Shown here one piece after another: positions 8,628 to 16,530 of a stretch of 54,298 nucleotides of DNA; the first letter of the stretch is position 1; each line of letters opens with the position of its first letter. The notes beneath the pieces were generated by a model, which was given only the letters and a program-made list of their open reading frames with translations, had not been told where the DNA came from and searched no databases. Source of the stretch: an uncultured Bacteroides sp. (GTDB taxonomy: Bacteria > Bacteroidota > Bacteroidia > Bacteroidales > Bacteroidaceae); contig CAMQVH010000018.1 in assembly GCA_947038155.1 (NCBI GenBank), forward strand, positions 1 through 54,298, given 5' to 3'. The translations under genes were made by a program, and so were the position numbers.

Positions 8628-10817
8628 CTACCGGTTAAACAACTCAAACGTAAACTTACACCCTATCTTTCCGAATTTCCAGTTCTCACTGCTCACAAAG
8701 ACTCCCACATCGAAAACATGCGTACCGATGCCATATCCGACTTCCATATAAGGCTGAAGATGCGGCATACAAAGCGCACTGACATATATACGCTCATTTT
8801 GCACATAACGGGTATACTTCATCAGATGCCGGAGAATAAGGAACGGAGCTTCGTAGGTGAAATGCCCTCGCACATAACGGCGGGAGGAGTTATACCAACG
8901 TGAGTCAAGCACCTGAAATACTCCGCCAATTTCATCATTCCAGCCTACGGGAAGATTATGACGGGAGAAATTGGCAAAGTCCACAAAATACAACTCATCC
9001 TGGTTAGTGAATGCTCCGAATCCGAAACGATAATAAATATTACGCATCAATCCCATCCGGATTTGATGCTGAAGGTCAAACTCTATTCTTTCATATTCGC
9101 CCGTACTTTTAAATACTCCTTTTATTCCCCGTTCATAATCGACCGAGAAGGTTGGATAGATGGAACGCAGGTTAATCTTTCGCTTTCCATTCATATAATA
9201 ATAGAGTCCCGGTGTCCATTCCACTCGGATACGGGGGGCGAAACTGATATAAGTGTTCTTGAATTTATCCATAAATTCCGGAGGCGGCATCGGATAATCA
9301 CCGGTTATCACAAAACGGGAAGGCTCTACGGCGGTTCTTCTATGGGCAGAGAAACCCAGCCCGACATCCAGTCCGTTAACCACCTCAACTGTATGGCGGA
9401 GATTAAAATACAAGTCCTTGAAATAATCAAGGTGAATTAAATTGAAATCAAAGATGCTGTCCGGCATAGCTTTCAGTTCATCCAGCACCTTACTACTATA
9501 AATGCGGTTACCATTCCCCACATTCAACCGGAAGAATCCCCGTTTCTGCGGCCAGTATTCAAAGTCGGCATTCAACGACCAATAGAACTCCTTACGTGTA
9601 AAGTTATATCCGAGCTTAGGTACAATACGAAGCACTTTATCCCCTCTGAAAAGACGGTTATAGCGGAAATCCTGCCGATAAGACAAACCGTTACTTCCGC
9701 TATAACTGAATAAAAGCGGGTTTATAAAGGGAGAGAACCGTACGCTTCCGATATTAGACAAATTGAATTTATAATCTTCCATCATCAAATCACCGATTGT
9801 TCCCCAAAAGGTCTGACTCTTGGATGGCTTTTGTATGGTAGCCGTGTCACGTCTAAGCGCATAGTCGGAATATAGTTTCTTCTCATTCTCATTCAAAGGA
9901 ATCGGGCGCAAGATAGCAAAGGTAGAGGCATCCGTCTTATAGGCATTCGTATCGCACTGCAAGGAGAAAGATTCCGAAAGATTATATTTCCTCTTTTCTT
10001 TCTTACGCACCTTTATTTCTTTCAACTCGATGGATTTATAGTCTAAAGACGCGGTATAATTACCATCCACCTCATTTCCGAGAAATTTAAAAAGAGCCTC
10101 TACGTCATAACGTACCGGCAAGAATTCGTTTTTCTTGCCGACATCTCCCATTTTTATCCGGCAGGTAAACGTTATCAACTCCGACCTTCCGGAAAAACGA
10201 ATCTCACGCACACTCCAGACATTGCTGCTAACTACCATATATCCACCTACCAACTGATCGCTCTTGGTACGGGGAATAAAGCGGACCCGATAATTCAGAT
10301 TATTAGGATCTCCCATCACGCTGTCTATCCGGTATTTATAATATTTCTGTCCGTTTTTAGCCAGCGGCGACAACAAGCGTTCATCGTTCAGCAAAGAAGA
10401 AGAGTAGATATTTACGTTAAAGTATTCGAGCAAACCCGGTAATCCCCTGTTTCCCCTCACTGTTCCTTGGGAGGCTTTCACTTTCTGGTCATAAATATTG
10501 GGAGCCGTATAATGGAGGTCACTGTATGTTTCAAGCAGATATTCGCGAACTCCTTTTTGCAAACGAAACATAGAAGGCACATAACGGAGAATAAAATTCT
10601 TTTTCTGAATATCCATCCTACCTTTTATATATAGGTTCGCGCGATAGTCACTGACTATTGTTTCATACAAAGGCGCAAAAGTCATCACACGCTCAATGAT
10701 GGAATCGACGGAGATCTCCTGACGAGTATAAGGATTCATTATATAATTATTGGCTGCCCCCTTTGGAATAAAAGAGAACAGACACAATATGCATCCTATC
10801 AATATTTTATCTCTCAA
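8628..10817 (-). CDS. DUF5686 family outer-membrane protein
   Basis: This 729-residue protein belongs to the Bacteroidetes DUF5686 family, of unknown function and thought to form an outer-membrane beta barrel. A signal peptide (residues 1-22, ending PKGAA) is followed by the DUF5686 region and a C-terminal half of alternating beta strands ending in KFTFELF plus two residues, as in barrel proteins. Many family members carry an N-terminal carboxypeptidase-regulatory-like domain; this one lacks it. The start is unusual: the frame begins at TTG (10817) directly after an in-frame TAA. GGAGGAG lies about 10 bases upstream, and the signal peptide is in this frame, so TTG is very likely the real start. 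The gene is monocistronic, ending 14 bases before the retron promoter region. Confidence 0.88.
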   Translation of the reverse strand: MRDKILIGCILCLFSFIPKGAANNYIMNPYTRQEISVDSIIERVMTFAPLYETIVSDYRANLYIKGRMDIQKKNFILRYVPSMFRLQKGVREYLLETYSDLHYTAPNIYDQKVKASQGTVRGNRGLPGLLEYFNVNIYSSSLLNDERLLSPLAKNGQKYYKYRIDSVMGDPNNLNYRVRFIPRTKSDQLVGGYMVVSSNVWSVREIRFSGRSELITFTCRIKMGDVGKKNEFLPVRYDVEALFKFLGNEVDGNYTASLDYKSIELKEIKVRKKEKRKYNLSESFSLQCDTNAYKTDASTFAILRPIPLNENEKKLYSDYALRRDTATIQKPSKSQTFWGTIGDLMMEDYKFNLSNIGSVRFSPFINPLLFSYSGSNGLSYRQDFRYNRLFRGDKVLRIVPKLGYNFTRKEFYWSLNADFEYWPQKRGFFRLNVGNGNRIYSSKVLDELKAMPDSIFDFNLIHLDYFKDLYFNLRHTVEVVNGLDVGLGFSAHRRTAVEPSRFVITGDYPMPPPEFMDKFKNTYISFAPRIRVEWTPGLYYYMNGKRKINLRSIYPTFSVDYERGIKGVFKSTGEYERIEFDLQHQIRMGLMRNIYYRFGFGAFTNQDELYFVDFANFSRHNLPVGWNDEIGGVFQVLDSRWYNSSRRYVRGHFTYEAPFLILRHLMKYTRYVQNERIYVSALCMPHLQPYMEVGYGIGTHVFDVGVFVSSENWKFGKIGCKFTFELFNR

Positions 10818-10844
10818 TTATCGTATCTCCTCCATTAACGCAGG

Positions 10845-10852
10845 CAAATATA
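10845..10852 (-). promoter_or_regulatory. -7 box of the DUF5686 gene
   Basis: TATATTTG on the minus strand is an exact TAnnTTTG match, 28 bases before the TTG start. No clear -33 box was identified. Confidence 0.5.
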
Positions 10853-11000
10853 AAAAAGAATATCGAAAAGCAATGGGATTAAGCTACTAAAATTTATATT
10901 TCACCGTTCAACTAAGAACGGTTCAGTCATGAATACATCAGTTGAGAATTCCGCCCCTACTAGAGAAGCTTTTGTAATTCTCCCATAAAAGTTTTTTTTC

Positions 11001-11113
11001 ATTTTTGCCCTCATGCCCTCATATTTCCTCTCAATCCCTTTATTCATGGTGCTTTCCGCTGTTAGGGCAAGTATGATAGCAGAGTGAGGGCAAACGTTTG
11101 CTCTCACTCTCCG
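11001..11113. repeat. Dispersed intergenic repeat, family B, copy 1
   Basis: This non-coding stretch shares blocks with 37532-37650. Both carry TTTTGCCCTCAT, then a second CTCATA, then AATCCCTTTATTCAT, then a GCT(A/G)T..GAG/AGGGCAA block, and end in a CTCTCA(C/T) run before ACATC/CCGA. The elements are rich in CCCTCAT and its complement ATGAGGG and can fold back on themselves. No convincing protein is encoded. Confidence 0.65.
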
Positions 11114-11176
11114 ATCATTCAGTTCATTTAGTCAGTGCCTATATTTTCTTATGAAAGTAAGTAAAAAAGAGATAAA

Positions 11177-11298
11177 CTAGTTCCGATTGTCCCACATATT
11201 GTGGGAAAGTATTCCCTCATATTATGGGAATTTATTCCCAACTAATAGGGAATCTTTTCCCAATTAACAGGGAATACTTTCCCACAATATATGGGACA
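11177..11298 (+). repeat. Palindromic dispersed repeat, family A, copy 1
   Basis: A 30-base arm (11188-11217, starting TGTCCCACATATTGTGGGAA) is matched by its complement at 11269-11298 with one mismatch. Between the arms are further TTCCC and GGGAA units. A second copy lies in inverted orientation at 28341-28460, including the flank AGTTCC-ATTGTCCC. It looks like a dispersed intergenic element able to form a long RNA or DNA hairpin. Together with 11001-11113 and 11405-11445 it fills most of the 786-base gap between the DUF5686 gene and glnN. Confidence 0.75.
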
Positions 11299-11404
11299 AA
11301 GAGAACCTGTACTTCTCAGGTAATGATTGACTAGTTGTTTCTTTATTCTTGTTACTGAAGTTTCGCAAGTGCTCTGCATAGCTTCTCCTCCTTCTGGAAG
11401 GTTG

Positions 11405-11445
11405 CTCTCCCCCGATAACGGGGGAGTCGGAGGGGAAATCCCCAA
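11405..11445. repeat. G/C-block hairpin element
   Basis: CTCCCCC (11407-11413) and GGGGGAG (11420-11426) form a 7-bp stem with a 6-base loop. They are followed by GGAGGGG and CCCC blocks. This composition stands out from the AT-rich surroundings. No gene or terminator T-run accompanies it. Confidence 0.45.
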
Positions 11446-11566
11446 ATACACATAAAGGGATAGCTGGGTTAGTTGGAGAATCAGCAGAGGGGGTATCTTC
11501 CATAAAAAACACATCAATTTCTTAAAATACCCCTTTCAAAATAGGGGTACTTTCAGAAAAAACATA

Positions 11567-11574
11567 TAATTTTG
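11567..11574 (+). promoter_or_regulatory. -7 box of glnN
   Basis: TAATTTTG is an exact TAnnTTTG match, 30 bases before the ATG at 11605. It covers the alternative TTG start at 11572, so that longer frame is unlikely to be used. No convincing -33 box was seen. Confidence 0.6.
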
Positions 11575-11604
11575 CGCCATCAACCGATAAAAATTAGACC
11601 ATTT

Positions 11605-13794
11605 ATGTCAAAAATGCGTTTTTATGCCTTACAAGAGCTTTCCAACCGGAAACCTCTGGAAGTAACTGCTCCTTCCAACAAACTCTCTGATTATTATGGT
11701 AGCCACGTGTTCGACCGCAAGAAGATGCAAGAGTATCTTCCTAAAGAAGCCTACAAAGCTGTAACCGATGCTATCGAAAAAGGGACACCTATCAGCCGCG
11801 AAATAGCAGACTTGATTGCTAACGGCATGAAAAGTTGGGCCAAGTCGCTCAACGTCACTCACTACACACACTGGTTCCAGCCTCTGACAGACGGAACAGC
11901 CGAGAAACATGACGGTTTTATCGAATTCGGCGAAGACGGCGGAGTAATCGAACGCTTCTCCGGAAAACTGCTGATCCAGCAAGAGCCGGATGCCTCTTCT
12001 TTCCCTAACGGCGGTATCCGCAACACGTTCGAAGCACGAGGATATACAGCCTGGGATGTTTCTTCACCAGCATTCGTAGTAGATACTACTCTTTGTATCC
12101 CCACTATCTTCATTTCTTACACGGGTGAAGCGCTGGATTACAAAACTCCCTTATTGAAAGCACTTGCCGCTGTAGATAAAGCAGCAACGGAAGTCTGCCA
12201 ACTATTCGACAAGAACATCACCCGCGTATATACCAATTTAGGATGGGAACAGGAATATTTTCTAGTCGACTCTTCCTTATATAATGCACGCCCCGACCTC
12301 TGCCTGACAGGACGGACACTGATGGGACACTCTTCTGCCAAAGACCAACAATTGGAAGACCACTATTTCGGCTCCATCCCTCCACGTGTCACCGCATTTA
12401 TGAAAGAACTCGAAATTGAGTGTCACAAACTGGGAATTCCCGCCAAAACCCGTCATAACGAAGTAGCCCCCAACCAATTTGAGTTGGCCCCTATCTTCGA
12501 AAACTGCAACCTGGCGAACGACCACAACCAGCTTGTCATGGATTTGATGAAACGTATCGCAAGGAAACATCACTTCAATGTACTCCTGCACGAGAAACCA
12601 TACAGCGGAGTAAACGGTTCGGGCAAGCACAACAACTGGTCGCTCTGCACCGACACCGGCATCAACCTGTTCGCGCCCGGAAAGAATCCGAAAGGAAATA
12701 TGCTATTCCTTACTTTCCTGGTAAACGTCTTAATGATGGTTTATAAAAACCAGGATTTACTGCGTGCCTCCATCATGAGCGCCAGTAACAGCTACCGTTT
12801 GGGAGCCAACGAAGCTCCTCCCGCCATTCTTTCTTGTTTCCTGGGCTCACAACTCTCGTCCACTCTCGACGAAATTGTCCGCCAGGTAGGTAACGAGAAA
12901 ATGACACCGGAAGCAAAAACCACCCTGAAGTTAGGTATCGGACGTATCCCCGAAATCCTGCTGGATACTACCGACCGTAACCGCACCTCTCCTTTCGCAT
13001 TCACCGGAAACCGTTTCGAATTCCGTGCCGCAGGTTCTTCTTCCAACTGTGCCGCTTCTATGATTGCAATCAATGCTGCCATGGCAAACCAGTTGAACGA
13101 ATTCCGCGCATCGGTAGAAAAGCTGATGGAAGAAGGAGTAGGCAAAGACGAAGCCATCTTCCGCTTGCTGAAAGAAACGATTATCGCCTCCGAACCGATT
13201 CGCTTTGAAGGCGACGGTTACTCAGAACAGTGGAAACAGGAAGCCGCACGCCGCGGACTGACTAACATCTGCCACGTACCGGAAGCCCTGATGCACTACG
13301 TTGACAACCAATCCAAAGCTGTACTTATCGGTGAACGTATCTTCAACGAGACAGAGTTGAACAGCCGCCTGGAAGTGGAACTGGAAAAGTATACCATGAA
13401 GGTGCAAATCGAAGGCCGTGTATTGGGCGACCTCGCCATTAACCACATCGTGCCGACTGCCGTTGCCTATCAGAACCGGTTGCTCGAAAATCTTCGCGGA
13501 CTGAAAGAAATATTCCCGGCTGACGAATACGAAGTATTGAGTGCCGACCGCAAAGAACTGATTCGTGAGATTTCACACCGGGTGACTTCCATCAAAGTAC
13601 TGGTTCGCGAGATGACCGAAGCACGAAAAGTTGCCAACCATCTGGAGAACTATAAGGAAAGAGCATTTGCATACGAAGAAAAAGTACGTCCATACCTCGA
13701 TCAAATCCGCGACCACATCGATCATCTGGAGATGGAAGTGGACGACGAAATATGGCCGTTACCCAAATACAGGGAACTGTTATTTACCAAATAA
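11605..13794 (+). CDS. glnN: Glutamine synthetase type III
   Basis: This cytoplasmic enzyme makes glutamine from glutamate, ammonia and ATP. It is 729 residues long, the usual GSIII length and much longer than GSI/GSII. The ATG at 11605 gives the typical start MSKMRFYALQELSNRKP. GSIII signatures are clear: NEVAPNQFELAPIFE with NLANDHNQ following, the nucleotide/glutamate-binding HEKPYSGVNGSGKHNNWS, and GNRFEFRAAGSS. GSIII is the principal glutamine synthetase in Bacteroides. The gene has its own -7 box and a strong terminator, and is followed by a Crp/Fnr-type regulator that may or may not be functionally linked. The identification is secure. Confidence 0.97.
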   Translation: MSKMRFYALQELSNRKPLEVTAPSNKLSDYYGSHVFDRKKMQEYLPKEAYKAVTDAIEKGTPISREIADLIANGMKSWAKSLNVTHYTHWFQPLTDGTAEKHDGFIEFGEDGGVIERFSGKLLIQQEPDASSFPNGGIRNTFEARGYTAWDVSSPAFVVDTTLCIPTIFISYTGEALDYKTPLLKALAAVDKAATEVCQLFDKNITRVYTNLGWEQEYFLVDSSLYNARPDLCLTGRTLMGHSSAKDQQLEDHYFGSIPPRVTAFMKELEIECHKLGIPAKTRHNEVAPNQFELAPIFENCNLANDHNQLVMDLMKRIARKHHFNVLLHEKPYSGVNGSGKHNNWSLCTDTGINLFAPGKNPKGNMLFLTFLVNVLMMVYKNQDLLRASIMSASNSYRLGANEAPPAILSCFLGSQLSSTLDEIVRQVGNEKMTPEAKTTLKLGIGRIPEILLDTTDRNRTSPFAFTGNRFEFRAAGSSSNCAASMIAINAAMANQLNEFRASVEKLMEEGVGKDEAIFRLLKETIIASEPIRFEGDGYSEQWKQEAARRGLTNICHVPEALMHYVDNQSKAVLIGERIFNETELNSRLEVELEKYTMKVQIEGRVLGDLAINHIVPTAVAYQNRLLENLRGLKEIFPADEYEVLSADRKELIREISHRVTSIKVLVREMTEARKVANHLENYKERAFAYEEKVRPYLDQIRDHIDHLEMEVDDEIWPLPKYRELLFTK

Positions 13795-13805
13795 AATGTC
13801 TTCAA

Positions 13806-13842
13806 GATTGCACGAAAGCTCCCACTTTTGTGCAATCTTTTT
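13806..13842 (+). terminator. Rho-independent terminator after glnN
   Basis: GATTGCACGAAAG (13806-13818) pairs with CTTTTGTGCAATC (13825-13837) around a 6-base loop, with one G-T pair, and is followed by TTTTT. It starts 11 bases after the glnN stop. Confidence 0.85.
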
Positions 13843-13874
13843 ATAGATTCGTTCATTTTCTCATTTTTTCTTTT

Positions 13875-13895
13875 TACTTTTGTGCTGTATAACAC
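13875..13895 (+). promoter_or_regulatory. Promoter and putative operator of the Crp/Fnr gene
   Basis: TACTTTTG (13875-13882) is an exact TAnnTTTG box. Overlapping its end is GTGCTGTATAACAC (13882-13895), an imperfect palindrome. Its core TGTATAACA recurs inside the perfect palindrome at 21675-21692. The position over the expected transcription start suits autoregulation, which is inferred. Confidence 0.5.
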
Positions 13896-13910
13896 AGTTT
13901 TATAGCACTC

Positions 13911-14612
13911 ATGGTAAAAATGAATATGTCAGACATCGATATTTCGGAGCCGTTATCCGATATGTTAGCTCCTTTAAATAACGAACAAAAGGAGTTTCTG
14001 ATGAATAACTATACAATACAAACCTACAAAAAAAATGAAACCATCTACTGCGAAGGAGAAACACCTTCCCATCTGATGTGCCTTATCAGTGGGAAAGTAA
14101 AAATCTTCAAAGATGGTGTGGGAGGTAGAAGTCAGATTATCCGCATGATTAAACCACGCGAATACTTTGCCTACCGTGCTTATTTTGCCAAACAAGATTT
14201 TGTAACTGCTGCAGCAGCTTTCGAACCCTCTGTTGTTTGTCTGATTCCCATGAATGCTATCTTAACTTTAATTGCCCAGAATAATGACCTCGCCATGTTT
14301 TTTATCCGCCAGCTGTCTATTGATCTCGGCATCTCAGACGAACGCACCGTCAATCTGACACAAAAGCATATCCGCGGACGCCTGGCCGAATCTCTCATCT
14401 TCCTGAAAGAAAGCTACGGCTTGGAAGAAGACGGATCTACCCTGAGCATTTACCTTTCACGAGAAGATTTGGCAAATCTTTCGAATATGACTACTTCGAA
14501 CGCTATCCGCACGCTGTCTCAGTTTGCTACGGAACGACTGATTACTATCGACGGAAGAAAAATAAAAATCATCGAAGAAGAAAAACTGAAGAAAATAAGT
14601 AAGATCGGATAA
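13911..14612 (+). CDS. Crp/Fnr family transcriptional regulator
   Basis: This 233-residue protein has an N-terminal cyclic-nucleotide-binding-like beta roll (about 25-120, with GETPSHLMCLISGKVKIFKDG) and a dimerisation helix near 125-155. Its C-terminal winged helix (about 160-225) has the recognition region LSREDLANLSNMTTSNAIRT. This is the Crp/Fnr domain order and length. The effector cannot be read from sequence: no N-terminal FNR-type cysteine cluster is present, so it is unlikely to be a true iron-sulfur FNR. It lies downstream of glnN but behind that gene's terminator, with its own promoter. An ATG at codon 4 or 6 is a possible alternative start. Confidence 0.88.
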   Translation: MVKMNMSDIDISEPLSDMLAPLNNEQKEFLMNNYTIQTYKKNETIYCEGETPSHLMCLISGKVKIFKDGVGGRSQIIRMIKPREYFAYRAYFAKQDFVTAAAAFEPSVVCLIPMNAILTLIAQNNDLAMFFIRQLSIDLGISDERTVNLTQKHIRGRLAESLIFLKESYGLEEDGSTLSIYLSREDLANLSNMTTSNAIRTLSQFATERLITIDGRKIKIIEEEKLKKISKIG

Positions 14613-14807
14613 TACAGTATCCTAGTTAAAAAGATAAACATTATTTTTAAATTTCGGAGCCTTTCAAGTTCCGTTTTTTTGTTTCCATATAATTGGAACT
14701 TATCATTTACCCCCCAGTTGCCAAAAGACAAAAGAAAATCGCCTGAACTTTACCCAGGTTTACGGATTCTAACGTATTCTTAGGTAAAATTTAAGCGATT
14801 CTTTCTA

Positions 14808-14828
14808 AAAGGCTCTGAGTCAGCCTTT
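14808..14828. terminator. Possible terminator hairpin downstream of trxB
   Basis: AAAGGCT (14808-14814) and AGCCTTT (14822-14828) form a 7-bp stem with a 7-base loop. Read on the minus strand it ends in AGCCTTTTAG, about 45 bases after the trxB stop. The T-run is short. The rest of the 14613-14872 gap shows nothing else clear. Confidence 0.4.
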
Positions 14829-14872
14829 GTATTTGACAATAGCTGGAAGAAGTTATCGGATAATTTCTTATC

Positions 14873-15823
14873 TTAGATAATTCCTTTTGCAGAAAGATAA
14901 CGTTCGGCTTCGATAGCAGCCTTGCAACCACTACCTGCTGCTGTAATAGCTTGACGATAATGCGGGTCAGCTACATCTCCGGCAGCAAACACTCCGGGAA
15001 CTTTCGTACGCGGACTACCACCGTCTGTAATAATATAACCAACTTCATCAGTATCCAAATAATCCTTGAATATATCTGAATTCGGTTTATGGCCAATAGC
15101 CAGGAAGAAACCGTCAATAGGCAAACTGTAGCGTTCTTCATCCGGTTCACCCAAACGTTTCACAAGATTTACTCCTTCTACACCATTGTCACCGTACAGA
15201 CCGACAGCATTATGTTCGAAAAGCACTTCTATCTTCTCATGATTCATCACACGTTCCTGCATAATCTTCGACGCACGCAGGAAAGGCTTGCGGACAATCA
15301 GATATACTTTTGACGCAAGTCCCGCAAGATAAACCGCCTCTTCACAGGCTGTATCACCGCCACCAACAACGGCAACCACTTTCTTACGATAAAAGAAACC
15401 GTCACAAGTGGCACAAGCACTGACACCCATTCCGGCATATTTCTTTTCATCTTCCAGTCCCAGATACTTAGCTGTCGCCCCCGTAGAAATTATCAATGTT
15501 TCCGTTTCGATTTCTTTTTCTCCGTCAATCGTTATTTTATAAGGAGCCTTGCTCAAATCTGCCGCAGTAGCAATGCCAAAACGAACATCTGTTCCGAAAC
15601 GGCTTGCCTGCGCACGCAAGTCTTCCATCAACTGCGGACCACTGACACCTTCAGGATAACCGGGGAAATTTTCAACATCCGTAGTCGTAGTTAACTGTCC
15701 ACCGGGCTGCAATCCTTCATAAAGCACCGGACACAAATTTGCACGTCCTGCATAAATCGCTGCCGTGTATCCGGCAGGTCCTGAACCAATAATCAGGCAC
15801 TTCACTTTTTCTATTTCTGCCAT
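14873..15823 (-). CDS. trxB: Thioredoxin-disulfide reductase
   Basis: This flavoenzyme uses NADPH to reduce thioredoxin in the cytoplasm. Its 316 residues match the family. It has the FAD-binding GSGPAGYTAA near residue 13, the redox-active CATC at 137-140, the NADPH-binding GGGDTA motif near 155 and a C-terminal GDV FAD motif (FAAGDVAD). It is the last gene of a minus-strand run with ftsK and the LolA-like gene, 40 bases after the latter. Bacteroides lacks glutathione reductase systems, so this is the main thiol-reducing route (general knowledge). Confidence 0.96.
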   Translation of the reverse strand: MAEIEKVKCLIIGSGPAGYTAAIYAGRANLCPVLYEGLQPGGQLTTTTDVENFPGYPEGVSGPQLMEDLRAQASRFGTDVRFGIATAADLSKAPYKITIDGEKEIETETLIISTGATAKYLGLEDEKKYAGMGVSACATCDGFFYRKKVVAVVGGGDTACEEAVYLAGLASKVYLIVRKPFLRASKIMQERVMNHEKIEVLFEHNAVGLYGDNGVEGVNLVKRLGEPDEERYSLPIDGFFLAIGHKPNSDIFKDYLDTDEVGYIITDGGSPRTKVPGVFAAGDVADPHYRQAITAAGSGCKAAIEAERYLSAKGII

Positions 15824-15863
15824 TTTATTATACTTTTATTATTTTGTTATTCAAAAAAACACT

Positions 15864-16511
15864 TTATCTCAAATCAATAATCTCTGCACTCGGATATTGC
15901 TTTCTGTTAAAAACAAAAATGCCATCCGCATAATCCTGCCCTGTCTGATAATTCATAATGGTTATTTCATTACGCGTCTGTTGCCCACGTTGTTGAAGCA
16001 GAATATACAGAGGTTCGTAAGCATCCTTCGTTACATAAAGAGTAATGCGTTCCAATTCCTGTTTCTTATCCTTAGCCGTCAAAACTACCTCCCAAACAGT
16101 TTTTCCACAAAATACTTTCACTGCTCCCAGTTTGTAAGAGAATCCTTTTTGGTATATATAAAGAAACGTATACGGATTAATCTGCTGCAACTCTTCCTGA
16201 GTCGGATTGCTGACATTCACTTCATCATTCTTCGCCACATAACTCCACTGAGTCTTCCCGTCAAACCAAGTGACCAGATCAGAGGTTTTCAATACGAATT
16301 TCTCACCCTTCAACTGAATAGTTCCGCTCTCCGCCCCTTCTGCAAGTCCGTTTGTCACCGCCTTTATAATGAAATCAGCCTTCACGCCGCCTGCTTTACG
16401 AAATGCCTCAGCCGTCTTATCAAGAACAACTTTAGCCTGCGACTGCTGTTGTTGAGCAATCACAGGCAATGACAGTAAAGCTATTAAAACACTAAAAATA
16501 TATTTTCTCAT
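15864..16511 (-). CDS. LolA-like outer-membrane lipoprotein carrier
   Basis: This is a 215-residue periplasmic protein of the LolA family, which shuttles lipoproteins from the inner to the outer membrane. A signal peptide (MRKYIFSVLIALLSLPVIAQ) leads into a LolA-like beta half-barrel with typical phrases VKADFIIKA, GTIQLKGEKFVL and VTWFDGKTQWSY. The start at 16511 is chosen because it begins the signal peptide; a longer frame from 16526 adds five residues ahead of it. It sits 19 bases after ftsK and 40 before trxB, so it is probably co-transcribed. Assignment to LolA is by family resemblance. Confidence 0.85.
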   Translation of the reverse strand: MRKYIFSVLIALLSLPVIAQQQQSQAKVVLDKTAEAFRKAGGVKADFIIKAVTNGLAEGAESGTIQLKGEKFVLKTSDLVTWFDGKTQWSYVAKNDEVNVSNPTQEELQQINPYTFLYIYQKGFSYKLGAVKVFCGKTVWEVVLTAKDKKQELERITLYVTKDAYEPLYILLQQRGQQTRNEITIMNYQTGQDYADGIFVFNRKQYPSAEIIDLR

Positions 16512-16530
16512 TTGATAAATAAACAATTGA

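Noticed and set aside
8523..8903. Plus-strand open frame across the retron RNA and the DUF5686 3' end
   Set aside because: It runs antisense to a well-supported gene and over the RNA hairpins, and has no recognisable domain.
10901..11107. 68-residue minus-strand frame
   Set aside because: It reads through the family B repeat; no domain, promoter or ribosome site supports it.
11242..11517. 91- and 82-residue overlapping minus-strand frames
   Set aside because: They are translations of the palindromic family A repeat and the G/C-block element.
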